A stretch of DNA of 52,716 bases from Deltaproteobacteria bacterium (GTDB lineage: Bacteria; Desulfobacterota; Binatia; UBA1149; CAITLU01), in contig JACRCR010000227.1 of assembly GCA_016218925.1 (NCBI GenBank), positions 1 through 52,716 of the forward strand. Reading direction: 5' to 3'. How positions within the stretch are numbered: position 1 is the first letter of the stretch; every line of letters starts with the position of its first letter. Made by a program: the position numbers and the translations under genes. The notes beneath the pieces were generated by a model, which was given only the letters and a program-made list of their open reading frames with translations, had not been told where the DNA came from and ran no database searches. Positions 1-7,939 of this stretch are shown here, in pieces.

Positions 1-533
1 CGCGAAGGCGGTGCGCCGTAGTGAGCCACCGCGTACCGCTCCATCTCGCGCGAGTTGCAGACCACGCGACGCGACGCCGCCAGCGCGCGGCGCATTAGCA
101 GACGCCGCAACGGATGCGGCTCGGGCTTGCAGTTGCGGGCCGAGGTCACCAAGGCGATTCGGGCACTCAGCCGCGTGGCCAGATAGGTGTAGGCACTGGC
201 GAGAAACAGGAAAGCATGAACCACTTCGATGCGGTCCTCGCGCAGCGCGCGCGCCAGCGCGACCACACGGCCGAAGTCGAAACTTCCGCGAGCCTCGAAA
301 GTTCGCACCCGCACGCCGGCCGCGCGCAAACGCGCTCCGTAGGGCTCGTCCTTGGACGATAGGCAGTAGACGACGACATCACACGCCGATTCGCGACCAC
401 GCTGGCCTTCACGCCCTCTCGCCAATCCGCGCGCGAGTTCATAGAGCTGGCTCTCGGCCCCGCCGTAGGTGAGCTGACCGATGACGAGTCCCACCCGCAG
501 CCGCGCGTCGCGGTGTCTGTCTTTGTCGGCCAT
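1..533 (-). CDS. Glycosyltransferase, GT4-type N-terminal half (partial)
   Basis: The frame starts at an ATG at 533 and runs off the left edge, so only the first 177 codons are present. The N-terminus (MADKDRHRD, then RVGLVIGQLTYGGAESQ) has the Rossmann strand and glycine-rich GGAE loop typical of GT-B family 4 glycosyltransferases. It continues with segments such as DRIEVVHAFLFLAS and a VVCNSREMERYA stretch, the usual acceptor-side N-domain features. The donor-binding EX7E region lies outside the window. The start is 7 bases after the stop of the upstream nucleotide-sugar dehydrogenase, so it is very probably in the same operon. The overlapping 125-codon frame at 167-544 is a shadow. Acceptor and sugar cannot be told. 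Confidence 0.8.
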   Translation of the reverse strand, partial: MADKDRHRDARLRVGLVIGQLTYGGAESQLYELARGLARGREGQRGRESACDVVVYCLSSKDEPYGARLRAAGVRVRTFEARGSFDFGRVVALARALREDRIEVVHAFLFLASAYTYLATRLSARIALVTSARNCKPEPHPLRRLLMRRALAASRRVVCNSREMERYAVAHYGAPPS

Positions 534-540
534 CTTCGGC

Positions 541-1842
541 TCATATGCGCCGGATGTGGTCCCCGGCGATCCCCTTGAAAGCGTTGCGCGTGTCGATCAC
601 CAGCGACGCAGCGGCGGCTATCGCCACGCGGTCGAAAGCACTGTGGTCGGTCAGCAGCAGCACGGCATCGGCGCCCGCGATTGTCGCCCGGTCCAGGGCC
701 ACCGAACGCAGCGTGCGCCCGCGCAGCTGGATCTGGGCGACGAACGGATCGGAGAACGAGATCTCGGCCCCTTTGTCGAGCAACAGCGCCATCACGTCGA
801 GCGCGGGAGATTCGCGTACGTCGTCGACGTCACGCTTGTACGCCACGCCCAGCGAGAGGACCTTCGAGCCGCGCAACGACTTGCAGCGGTCGTTGAGCGC
901 GTCGGCAACCTTGGCAACGACGAACTCCGGCTTTTCGGCGTTGATCTGTGCCGCCAATTCGATGAAGCGAGGCTCGAATCCCTCGGCCCGCGCCTTCCAG
1001 GTCAGGTAATGGGGGTCGACCGGGATGCAGTGGCCGCCCAGTCCGGGGCCCGGGTAGAACGGCATGAAGCCGAACGGCTTGGTAGCTGCGGCGTCGATCA
1101 CCTCCCACACGTCCATGCCGAAGTGATCGCACATCATCGCCAGTTCGTTCACCAGCGCGATGTTGACGCTGCGAAACGTGTTCTCGAGCAGCTTGACCAT
1201 CTCGGCCACGCGCGTCGAACTGACCATCACGACGGTGTCGATGCAGCGGCTGTAGAGCGCACGCGCGGCAGCGCTGGCGCCGGGCGTGTGACCTCCGACC
1301 ACTTTGGGAATGCTGCGCGGCGCGAACTGCTTGTTCCCCGGATCGGTGCGCTCGGGCGAGAAGGCGACCTCGACATCCTTGCCCGGCTCGAGACCCGCCG
1401 CTCTCAGACGCGGCAACACTATTTCTTCGGTGGTTCCCGGATAGGTGGTGCTCTCGAGTATCAGGAGCTGCCCCGGTCGCATGTGTGCCGCCAGGGCATC
1501 GACCGCGTCGATCACGAACGAAAGATCCGGCTCACGGGTCTTGCGCAGCGGAGTCGGAACGCAGACGTTGATGGTGTCGAGGCCGGCCACGGCCGCGAAA
1601 TCCGCGGTGGCATCTAGCAGCCCCTTGCCGACCAGCTCCGCGACCCGCGCCGACGGAACATCGAGGATGTAGGAACGACCCTGGTTGACCGCCGCGACTT
1701 TCGAATTCGAAACGTCGATCCCGGTAACGCGCATCCCCGAGGCGGCCAGTTCCACCGCCAGCGGCAGCCCCACGTAGCCGAGGCCTACGACGCCAGCGTG
1801 GGCCTTTCCGCTCGCGATCTTCTCTTCGAGTTTGTTGATCAT
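541..1842 (-). CDS. UDP-sugar 6-dehydrogenase (WbpA/UDP-GlcNAc dehydrogenase-like)
   Basis: A 433-residue UDP-glucose/GDP-mannose dehydrogenase family protein that oxidises C6 of an NDP-sugar to the uronate with NAD+. It has the N-terminal Rossmann motif GLGYVGLPLA, the central CVPTPL and ESTTYPGTTEE segments, the catalytic cysteine in GGHCIPVDPHYL and the C-terminal KVLSLGVAYKRDVDD segment. The pattern resembles UDP-N-acetylglucosamine 6-dehydrogenases (WbpA-like) more than UDP-glucose dehydrogenases, so an N-acetylhexosaminuronate in the polymer is likely. The start ATG at 1842 is chosen because GGAG lies 6 bases upstream. An in-frame ATG at 1929 would add 29 residues read through a 10-base tandem repeat and overlap the upstream gene. 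Confidence 0.9.
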   Translation of the reverse strand: MINKLEEKIASGKAHAGVVGLGYVGLPLAVELAASGMRVTGIDVSNSKVAAVNQGRSYILDVPSARVAELVGKGLLDATADFAAVAGLDTINVCVPTPLRKTREPDLSFVIDAVDALAAHMRPGQLLILESTTYPGTTEEIVLPRLRAAGLEPGKDVEVAFSPERTDPGNKQFAPRSIPKVVGGHTPGASAAARALYSRCIDTVVMVSSTRVAEMVKLLENTFRSVNIALVNELAMMCDHFGMDVWEVIDAAATKPFGFMPFYPGPGLGGHCIPVDPHYLTWKARAEGFEPRFIELAAQINAEKPEFVVAKVADALNDRCKSLRGSKVLSLGVAYKRDVDDVRESPALDVMALLLDKGAEISFSDPFVAQIQLRGRTLRSVALDRATIAGADAVLLLTDHSAFDRVAIAAAASLVIDTRNAFKGIAGDHIRRI

Positions 1843-1897
1843 TCTCTGCTCCGCTCTGCTCCGCTCTGCTCCGCTCTGCTCCGCTCTGCTCTGCTCT
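1843..1897 (-). repeat. 10-base tandem repeat carrying the ribosome binding site
   Basis: On the plus strand CCGCTCTGCT occurs four times in a row (1851-1890), flanked by partial copies (TCTCTGCT before, CTGCTCTC after). Read on the minus strand each unit is AGCAGAGCGG. The copy nearest the start provides GGAG-N6-ATG, the Shine-Dalgarno site of the nucleotide-sugar dehydrogenase. The tract fills most of the 67-base gap to the upstream gene's stop at 1910. Ten is not a multiple of three, so a change in copy number would shift the frame of any product started upstream. Confidence 0.9.
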
Positions 1898-1909
1898 CGT
1901 CCAATTGCC

Positions 1910-3538
1910 CTACTCCGCCTCGGGATCATCCGGCGGCTCTGCGTTCACCACCTGCGCACCGCGCACGGCATCGACATCGGCCGCGCGGATCGCACGCCTG
2001 GGCTCGAAGTCGTACAGCACACGATATGGACCTACCCGCTGCTCGGCGTAGCGCACCCGACGGCCTTCGAGCAACCCGAGCAGGGCGAGATGTTGGCGCT
2101 TGGTGGTCTGATCGTCGCGGAACACGTAGCAGATGGAGTCTGCGGTCTCCACGGCGGCGTCGTAGGCCGGATAGCGATCCTTTTGCAGCGGCGCGAAGAC
2201 CACCCGCTCGGCGCTCGCGAAGGACAGGTGGTAGAGAGGCGAAGCGCTGTAGCAGGCGCCGATGCCCCTGCCTTCGAGAAAAGCCAGCAACTGGCGGCCG
2301 CGTCCTTCGTCGGCGGCCGCCGGCAGCGACGCTGCGTCCACCCAGCTCGCCAGGTTGAGCAGCAGGGCGCCGGCAATACCGGCGCGTAGCACGCGGCCCG
2401 GAGCCCCCTGGGCCCGTGCGGCCAGTACCCCGGCCATCAGAGCGCCCAGCGGGTAGGCCGGTAGCATGTAGCGAGGACTGACGTAACCGACCACGAACGT
2501 GACGAGCGCGAAAAGCCCCAGCAGTTGGTCCGAGCCGATCACGTCCCAGCCCGCCCGGCCCCGGCGCGGGCGCGCGGCCCACAGCCCGGCACCGAAAACT
2601 CCCAGCGGAACGAAGAAGAGCACGCGGCGAAGCGGTGCCAGCGGGCCGCCGGTGCGCGAATCCTGGCTCATTCCCAGACGCTCGACATCGGCTCCGGGCG
2701 GAACGCCAAACACGATGCCGAGCTTGTCGAGCCCGTCGCCGAGCGCTTCTACTCTCGCCGCCAGGCCTCGGACCGCCCAGTTGTGATCGCGTTCCTCGAC
2801 CTCGACGCGGTTCATCACCAGGGCTTTGCGTGCAAGACTGCGCACCGTGGCCAGCGGGTGAACGATGTTGTAACCGAGCAGCAGACACGAACCGAGCGCG
2901 AGGCCGGCGGCGGCGTGACGCCAGCCGCGCCGGTCTTCGCGTCGCAGCACCAGCAGCAATCCCATCGCCACGAGGTAGGCGGCGACCAACTGGTTCACCC
3001 ACAGCGCGATGCCCGACACCAGGCCGAGCCCGAACGCGGTGGCTCGGTCGCGCTGGTGGTAAAGGTAGAAGCGCCAGAACAGCAGCATCACCGCCAGCAC
3101 CAGCACCACGTGCTCGACGAATCCGCCACGGGCCTTGAGATTCCATTGCAGGAAGTACATCGGTGCAACCGCGACCAGCGCGGTAGACCAGCGCGCAGCG
3201 GACACCGAATAGAATCGGTGCGCAAAACGGTACAACAGCACTCCTGTGGCGATCGAGAACCCGAAGGTCACCAGCCGCAGTGCGAGGAAGCCGTACCCGA
3301 ACACCGCGAACGAAGCGGCCGCGCAGTAGGCTTCGAGAGCACCGAGGTAGGACTGGCCGTAGAAGAACACCGGCAGCGCGCGTCCCTCCGCGATGTGCTT
3401 GCCCATCAGGCCGACAACCCCTTCGTCCGCCAGATAGACGTCGACCTCTCCGCCGCTGACCAGCCCGTAGTGGGTCAGCATCCACAGACGCCAGCCCAAC
3501 CCGACCGCAACCAGCGCGAAGAAAAGACGGCGACTCAC
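1910..3538 (-). CDS. GT-C fold membrane glycosyltransferase (PMT/ArnT-like)
   Basis: A 542-residue multi-spanning membrane protein. A hydrophobic N-terminus (RRLFFALVAVGLGWRLWML) is followed by an extracytoplasmic loop with acidic residues (SGGEVDVYLADEGVVG), where GT-C enzymes of the PMT/ArnT class keep their catalytic aspartate. Many further TM helices and a soluble C-terminal domain of about 130 residues follow. Such enzymes use polyprenyl-phosphate sugars on the periplasmic side. The start GTG at 3538 is 5 bases after the stop of the upstream AP-superfamily gene and has AGGAA before it. A longer ATG start at 3661 would overlap that gene by 118 bases and lacks support. The adjacent GT2 enzyme (5626-6603) could supply the lipid-linked donor. 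Substrate unknown. Confidence 0.8.
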   Translation of the reverse strand: MSRRLFFALVAVGLGWRLWMLTHYGLVSGGEVDVYLADEGVVGLMGKHIAEGRALPVFFYGQSYLGALEAYCAAASFAVFGYGFLALRLVTFGFSIATGVLLYRFAHRFYSVSAARWSTALVAVAPMYFLQWNLKARGGFVEHVVLVLAVMLLFWRFYLYHQRDRATAFGLGLVSGIALWVNQLVAAYLVAMGLLLVLRREDRRGWRHAAAGLALGSCLLLGYNIVHPLATVRSLARKALVMNRVEVEERDHNWAVRGLAARVEALGDGLDKLGIVFGVPPGADVERLGMSQDSRTGGPLAPLRRVLFFVPLGVFGAGLWAARPRRGRAGWDVIGSDQLLGLFALVTFVVGYVSPRYMLPAYPLGALMAGVLAARAQGAPGRVLRAGIAGALLLNLASWVDAASLPAAADEGRGRQLLAFLEGRGIGACYSASPLYHLSFASAERVVFAPLQKDRYPAYDAAVETADSICYVFRDDQTTKRQHLALLGLLEGRRVRYAEQRVGPYRVLYDFEPRRAIRAADVDAVRGAQVVNAEPPDDPEAE

Positions 3539-3543
3539 GTTTC

Positions 3544-5583
3544 CTACTGCAGGTAGCCCAGAGACCTCAGGGTCTCCGCGGTCTTCGCGTCGAGCACCAC
3601 CGCACTGACGCCTTCGGTTCGGACGCGGCGGTCGAAGAGACCCCAGCGTCCATCGAGCCATTCACGCAGCGCCGCCACCATCGGGGCTGCGACCTCTCCG
3701 CGTGGCGCCAAGCTGCGCTGCTCGCCGGGATCGGCGGCCAGATCGAACGTCGACAGTCGCCGCGAGTTGAAATGCTGTATCACCTTGCGGCGCGCGGCGA
3801 GCTCGGCTACCTGCACGTTGAGCGTTCCCTTGCGGTAGAGCTCGGCGAACACGGCACGCTGCGGGTCGCGCCTGGTGCCCGCCGGCTTACCCACAAACGC
3901 GTCCGAAAGATCGCGCCCCTCTACTCCTTTGGGGACCGCTATGCCGGTCAGCGACAGCACCGTCGGCGCAACGTCAATGATGCTGGTCTCGTCCTCCACC
4001 ACCGCAGTGGCCGGCCTGAGTCCGGGCACGTCGATGACCAGCGGAACCCACAGCACCTCCTGGTACAGCGTGCGGTGATGACCCTTGTTCCCATGTTCGA
4101 AGAACTCGTCGCCGTGATCGCCGACCACCACGAGGATAGTGCGGTCGGCAACGCCGAGGCGCCCCAGTTCGGCGCGCAGCCTGGCCAGATGATCGTCGAC
4201 CAGGCGGATCTCGCCGTCGTACAGAGCGACGAGGTGCTCGAGGTCGCGCGGGTTCATGCCCGCACGGATCTTCGGATCGAAGTAGTAGTTGTCCCCGGTT
4301 ATCGAGCCCTCGTAATCGGGGTCGAACATGGTGTCGTAGCCGGACCCCGGAGCGTAGTCGTAGTGCACGTCCCAGTAGTGCAGAAAGAGAAAGAACGGCC
4401 TCTGGCGATGTCCCTCGAGCCAGCTCGCCGCGGCCGCCTGCACCTTCGGAGCGGTGATGCTGTGGTAAGAGTCTTCGTTGGTCTCGAAGTACACGGTCGT
4501 GTCGTCGTATTCGTCGAAACCGCGCGCGAAACCGAAGCGCGAATTGACGTACGGCGCCGACACGATCGCGTGCGTGGCATACCCGGCGCCGGCGAACGCC
4601 TCCGCCAGGGTAGGCACGCTGTCGCTCAAGCGGCGATCGTCCGCTACCACGCCGTGACCCAGCAGCGAGCGGCCCGTCAGCAAGGAAACGTGGGCAGGCA
4701 AGGTCCACGACGTCGTGCTCTGGCAGTTGCCGAAGCGCACGCCCCGACCGGCCAGTGCGTCGATCGTCGGCGAGGTCGCGCGCGGGTAGCCATAGGCGCC
4801 GAGATGATCGGCACGCAGGCTATCGATGGATACCAGGATGACGTTGTAGCCGTTGGCCGGGGCCGCCGCGGCCGATCCAGCATCGCCATCGTCCGTGCGC
4901 CGCTCGGCGGCGGCGAGCGCGGTAGCGGACTCGCAAACACGCGCCAGCAGCGGCCAGCCGCCGAGCGCGAGCGCAGCCGCGATCGCCGCACCGCGAAGCG
5001 CTTGCCTGGCCAGCAGCAAACGCGCACCGGCCGCCGAGACCGCCAGCACCGCGACCGCAGACAGAGCACCGTCCTGGATCGCACTTCGCGCCAGCGCCTT
5101 GGCTACCTTGACGATCGTGCGGTCTTCGGGCGGCTGGAACGAAAACGCGAACGCCGCCACATGCACCGTCAGCGCGACCGCTGCGACCACGACCAGCGCG
5201 CGGACCAGACCGCGCGAAGCGCCCCGCTCGCGCGCGCCGGTGGCCCCGCCGCGGCCGATACCGAAGAGGCCGGCGAGCGGGGTGAGTACCAGGGCAAGTA
5301 CCACCGCCACGGCCAGGTTGATCGCGACCAACTGCGGCGCCAGCGTGAGCTTGGCCGTCACTCCCTGGCCGAGAAAATGCGAAAGCAACGACGGCACCGC
5401 CGCACCGTCGCCGAGCGCGAACCACAGTTTCGTGAAGGCGTCGTAGCTCTGCACGGTGAAGAATCGGTACGGCGCAAGCAGGAAGTCCCGATACAGCACC
5501 GCCGCCACGACGGTCTCGGTCAGCGCCTGCACGACTCCAAGAGTCACGGCCGCTACGGCCAGATCTACAAGACGGCGTTTCAT
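3544..5583 (-). CDS. Membrane-anchored sulfatase-fold (AP superfamily) enzyme
   Basis: 679 residues. Residues 1-215 are an N-terminal membrane domain with several TM helices, and from about 246 there is a PF00884-type sulfatase/phosphotransferase domain facing the periplasm. Metal ligands are visible in NVILVSIDSLRADH (D254) and VVVGDHGDEFFEHGNKGHH. At the nucleophile position the sequence is SWTLPAH, so Thr294 stands where arylsulfatases have the Cys/Ser that becomes formylglycine. A classical sulfatase is therefore unlikely, and a phosphatase or phospho-group transferase using Thr is more plausible. It ends in ETLRSLGYLQ. It is a paralogue of the gene at 48017-50032: both share LLAPY at the N-terminus and the FEHGNKGHHRT block. 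It is coupled to the GT-C gene downstream. Confidence 0.85.
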   Translation of the reverse strand: MKRRLVDLAVAAVTLGVVQALTETVVAAVLYRDFLLAPYRFFTVQSYDAFTKLWFALGDGAAVPSLLSHFLGQGVTAKLTLAPQLVAINLAVAVVLALVLTPLAGLFGIGRGGATGARERGASRGLVRALVVVAAVALTVHVAAFAFSFQPPEDRTIVKVAKALARSAIQDGALSAVAVLAVSAAGARLLLARQALRGAAIAAALALGGWPLLARVCESATALAAAERRTDDGDAGSAAAAPANGYNVILVSIDSLRADHLGAYGYPRATSPTIDALAGRGVRFGNCQSTTSWTLPAHVSLLTGRSLLGHGVVADDRRLSDSVPTLAEAFAGAGYATHAIVSAPYVNSRFGFARGFDEYDDTTVYFETNEDSYHSITAPKVQAAAASWLEGHRQRPFFLFLHYWDVHYDYAPGSGYDTMFDPDYEGSITGDNYYFDPKIRAGMNPRDLEHLVALYDGEIRLVDDHLARLRAELGRLGVADRTILVVVGDHGDEFFEHGNKGHHRTLYQEVLWVPLVIDVPGLRPATAVVEDETSIIDVAPTVLSLTGIAVPKGVEGRDLSDAFVGKPAGTRRDPQRAVFAELYRKGTLNVQVAELAARRKVIQHFNSRRLSTFDLAADPGEQRSLAPRGEVAAPMVAALREWLDGRWGLFDRRVRTEGVSAVVLDAKTAETLRSLGYLQ

Positions 5584-5625
5584 GGTTTGGCTTCTCGGGC
5601 CCGGTCCTGGCGCTTCAACGGACTC

Positions 5626-6603
5626 CTAGACCGCCGCGCCGCGACCGACGCCGTCCGTGTCGGCGAAGCCGACACGATCCCGGACGATGTAATGAGGTCT
5701 CTGTTTCACTTCCTCGAAAATGCGACCGACGTACTCGCCGATCACGCCGAGCGAGAGCAGTTGTACGCCCCCCAGAAAAAGCTGAATCACCACCGTCGAC
5801 GTCCAGCCGCGGATCGTCACGTCGCCGAGCAGGCGCGCCAGCAGCAGGTATCCCATGTACCCGAGCGCGCTGGCGGAAACGAGCAGGCCGACGTTGCTGA
5901 CGAGCCGCAGCGGTACGTAGGAGTAGGAAACCAATCCGTCGAAGGCGAGCTTGAGCAGCTTGCCAAGACTGTACTTGGACTCGCCGGCGAAGCGCGCCTC
6001 ACGAGCATACTCGTAGCCGATCTGTCGGAACCCCGCCCAGGTTCGCAGTCCACGCACGAAGCGGTTGCGCTCCGGCATCGCACGCAACACCTCGACGACG
6101 CGCCTGTCGATGAGGGAAAAATCCCCGGAATCGAGCGGTATGTCGAGGTACGAGACCCGGTTCAGTATCCAGTAGAAACTCTTGTAAGCCGCGCGCTTGA
6201 AGACGTTCTCCTTGCGCGCCTGGCGCACCGCGTAGACGACCTCGTAGCCCTCACGCCAGCGCGCAACCAGACCCGGGAGCACCTCCGGCGGATCTTGCAG
6301 ATCTCCGTCCATCGCGATGATGGCGTCACCAACCGCGTGATCGAGCCCGCATGTCACGGCGACTTGGTGGCCGAAGTTGCGCGAAAAGTTGATCGTCTTG
6401 AACGCCGGCGTACGGCGGTGGAACTCGCGAAGCAGGCGCTCGGAACCGTCGCGGCTGCCGTCGTTGACGAAGATCACCTCGTAGGGCTCGGCGATGACCT
6501 CGAGTACGTCGTGAAGGCGCCGGTACAAGGTCTCCAGCGTTTCCTCTTCGTTGAAGATCGGAATTACGACCGACACTCGCGGCCGCGCGCCTGCCTCGCT
6601 CAC
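5626..6603 (-). CDS. Family 2 glycosyltransferase with two C-terminal TM helices (polyprenyl-phosphate sugar synthase type)
   Basis: 325 residues, the usual length for DPM1/GtrB/ArnC-like enzymes, which transfer a sugar from an NDP donor to polyprenyl phosphate on the cytoplasmic face. The GT-A core is plain: VSVVIPIFNEEETLE, VNDGSRDGS, and DGDLQDPPE holding the DXD metal site, then GDFSLIDRRVV and the RFAGESKYSLGKLLKLA amphipathic segment. Two TM helices follow (about residues 230-255 and 268-290). The product is the expected donor for the GT-C enzyme encoded downstream in the operon. It starts at 6603, with a 67-base gap from the GT4 gene upstream. Confidence 0.9.
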   Translation of the reverse strand: MSEAGARPRVSVVIPIFNEEETLETLYRRLHDVLEVIAEPYEVIFVNDGSRDGSERLLREFHRRTPAFKTINFSRNFGHQVAVTCGLDHAVGDAIIAMDGDLQDPPEVLPGLVARWREGYEVVYAVRQARKENVFKRAAYKSFYWILNRVSYLDIPLDSGDFSLIDRRVVEVLRAMPERNRFVRGLRTWAGFRQIGYEYAREARFAGESKYSLGKLLKLAFDGLVSYSYVPLRLVSNVGLLVSASALGYMGYLLLARLLGDVTIRGWTSTVVIQLFLGGVQLLSLGVIGEYVGRIFEEVKQRPHYIVRDRVGFADTDGVGRGAAV

Positions 6604-6670
6604 CTGCGTTCTCCCGCCTGCCTCATGATCCGCTCACGCTTGTATGACATCCGTCTGCTCGTGCGCTTCA

Positions 6671-7939
6671 TCAGGCGCCTGGGCTCGTTGAACCTCGAGA
6701 AGCATCGCCTGCGGTCATCTCCGACCACCGCTTCGGGCAGACCAGGCGGCGGTACAACTCCTCGATCTGCGGCAACACCTTTTGCCAGGTCGCCGTCGCC
6801 AGAAAACTCCGCCGTGCGGCCTCGCCGAGACCCCGACCCCTGTCGGGTCGCGCCGCGCACGACGTGATGGCCGCCGCCATCGCCGCAGGATCATCGTCAC
6901 GCACCACGATCCCGTCGACCCCGTCGCGGAGAACCTTCGCGCCGCAGCCGGCGGTCACCACCGCCTTGGCCGCGCTCATCGAATTCAGAAGCTTGATAGG
7001 ATAGCCGGAACCCAATCGTCGCGGTAGCGCCAGCAGGTCACTTGCGGCAATTGCCGCGCGGGCCTCGGCGTAGCCGTGCACCTCGAGGGTCCGCACCCGC
7101 CCCGAAGCGGCCGACCCGGCGATGCGGCCCAGACGGGCACCTAGAGCCGGATCGAGCCGGTGCGAGGCCAGCAGCAGCCTGAGGCGGCCGCTGGCCGGCG
7201 GCGCGGCTTCGCCGGAGGCGGCGATCGCGAAGGCTTGCGCCAGAACCTCGAGGTTCTGGTAGGCATCGAGGTTGCCGCAATAGCCGACCACGAAGTCGTC
7301 CGGCTCCAGACCCAGCGCCATTCGCTCGGCAGCGCCCGCGAACAGCGGCCCGTCGTCGTCGACCGCAGGCGGGATCACCGCAAGCTGCTCGGGATTGCAG
7401 CCGGCCCGTGTGAGCCGTTCTGCGCTGTACCGGCACAGCGCTACGGTGCGATCGGCACGGGGCGGAATCGTGCGGTCCAGAGCCGCGCCCGCCAGCGCCG
7501 CCAGGCGCTTGGCCAGGCGGCCTTCGAAGTAGGTTTCGAGTTCATCGCCCAGCAGATTGTGGCTGTGGTACAGAACCGGGACCGAAGTCACGACGCGCGC
7601 GGCGATCGCCGCGGCTGCGGCTTCGTAGTTGTGCGCGTGGACGATCTCGATTCGCTCGCGGCGGCAGAGGCTGACCAACGCGCGCGCCAGCATCAGGTCG
7701 AGAACCGGCTTGAGCATCGTCGGCCCGGAGCGCGCGGTGTCGTCACCGGGAAGGCGCGGTGTGCGATGGTGGTGGTAGCCTTTGCCAAAGACCTCGAATC
7801 CCTGCCCGTACGTGAGCAGATGCACATGGTGACCCGCGCCGGCAAGGTGCTCGGCCAGCTGCGCGACGAAGACCTGCGATCCCTGCGCGGACGGAAACGG
7901 ACATGCCGCCACCAGCGCGATGCGAAAGCTGCGGGTCAT
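6671..7939 (-). CDS. GT4-family glycosyltransferase
   Basis: A 422-residue GT-B protein. Its N-domain begins RIALVAACPFPSAQGSQVFVAQLAEHL. The middle has the HAHNYEAA and YHSHNLLGDELE segments, and the C-domain has VVGYCGNLDAYQNLEVL. The usual EX7E donor motif is changed: the equivalent stretch is GSGYPIKLLNSMSAAKAVV with Asn in place of the second Glu, a variant I have seen in other EPS-locus GT4 proteins. The start overlaps the stop of the upstream AP-superfamily gene as ATGA (7936-7939). Substrate unknown. The product probably builds the lipid-linked repeat unit in the cytoplasm. Confidence 0.88.
   Translation of the reverse strand: MTRSFRIALVAACPFPSAQGSQVFVAQLAEHLAGAGHHVHLLTYGQGFEVFGKGYHHHRTPRLPGDDTARSGPTMLKPVLDLMLARALVSLCRRERIEIVHAHNYEAAAAAIAARVVTSVPVLYHSHNLLGDELETYFEGRLAKRLAALAGAALDRTIPPRADRTVALCRYSAERLTRAGCNPEQLAVIPPAVDDDGPLFAGAAERMALGLEPDDFVVGYCGNLDAYQNLEVLAQAFAIAASGEAAPPASGRLRLLLASHRLDPALGARLGRIAGSAASGRVRTLEVHGYAEARAAIAASDLLALPRRLGSGYPIKLLNSMSAAKAVVTAGCGAKVLRDGVDGIVVRDDDPAAMAAAITSCAARPDRGRGLGEAARRSFLATATWQKVLPQIEELYRRLVCPKRWSEMTAGDASRGSTSPGA

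Noticed and set aside
3772-6867. A 1031-codon open frame on the plus strand
   Set aside because: It is antisense to two real genes with clear motifs; its own translation is low-complexity and Arg/Gln-rich, as expected of a high-GC shadow frame.
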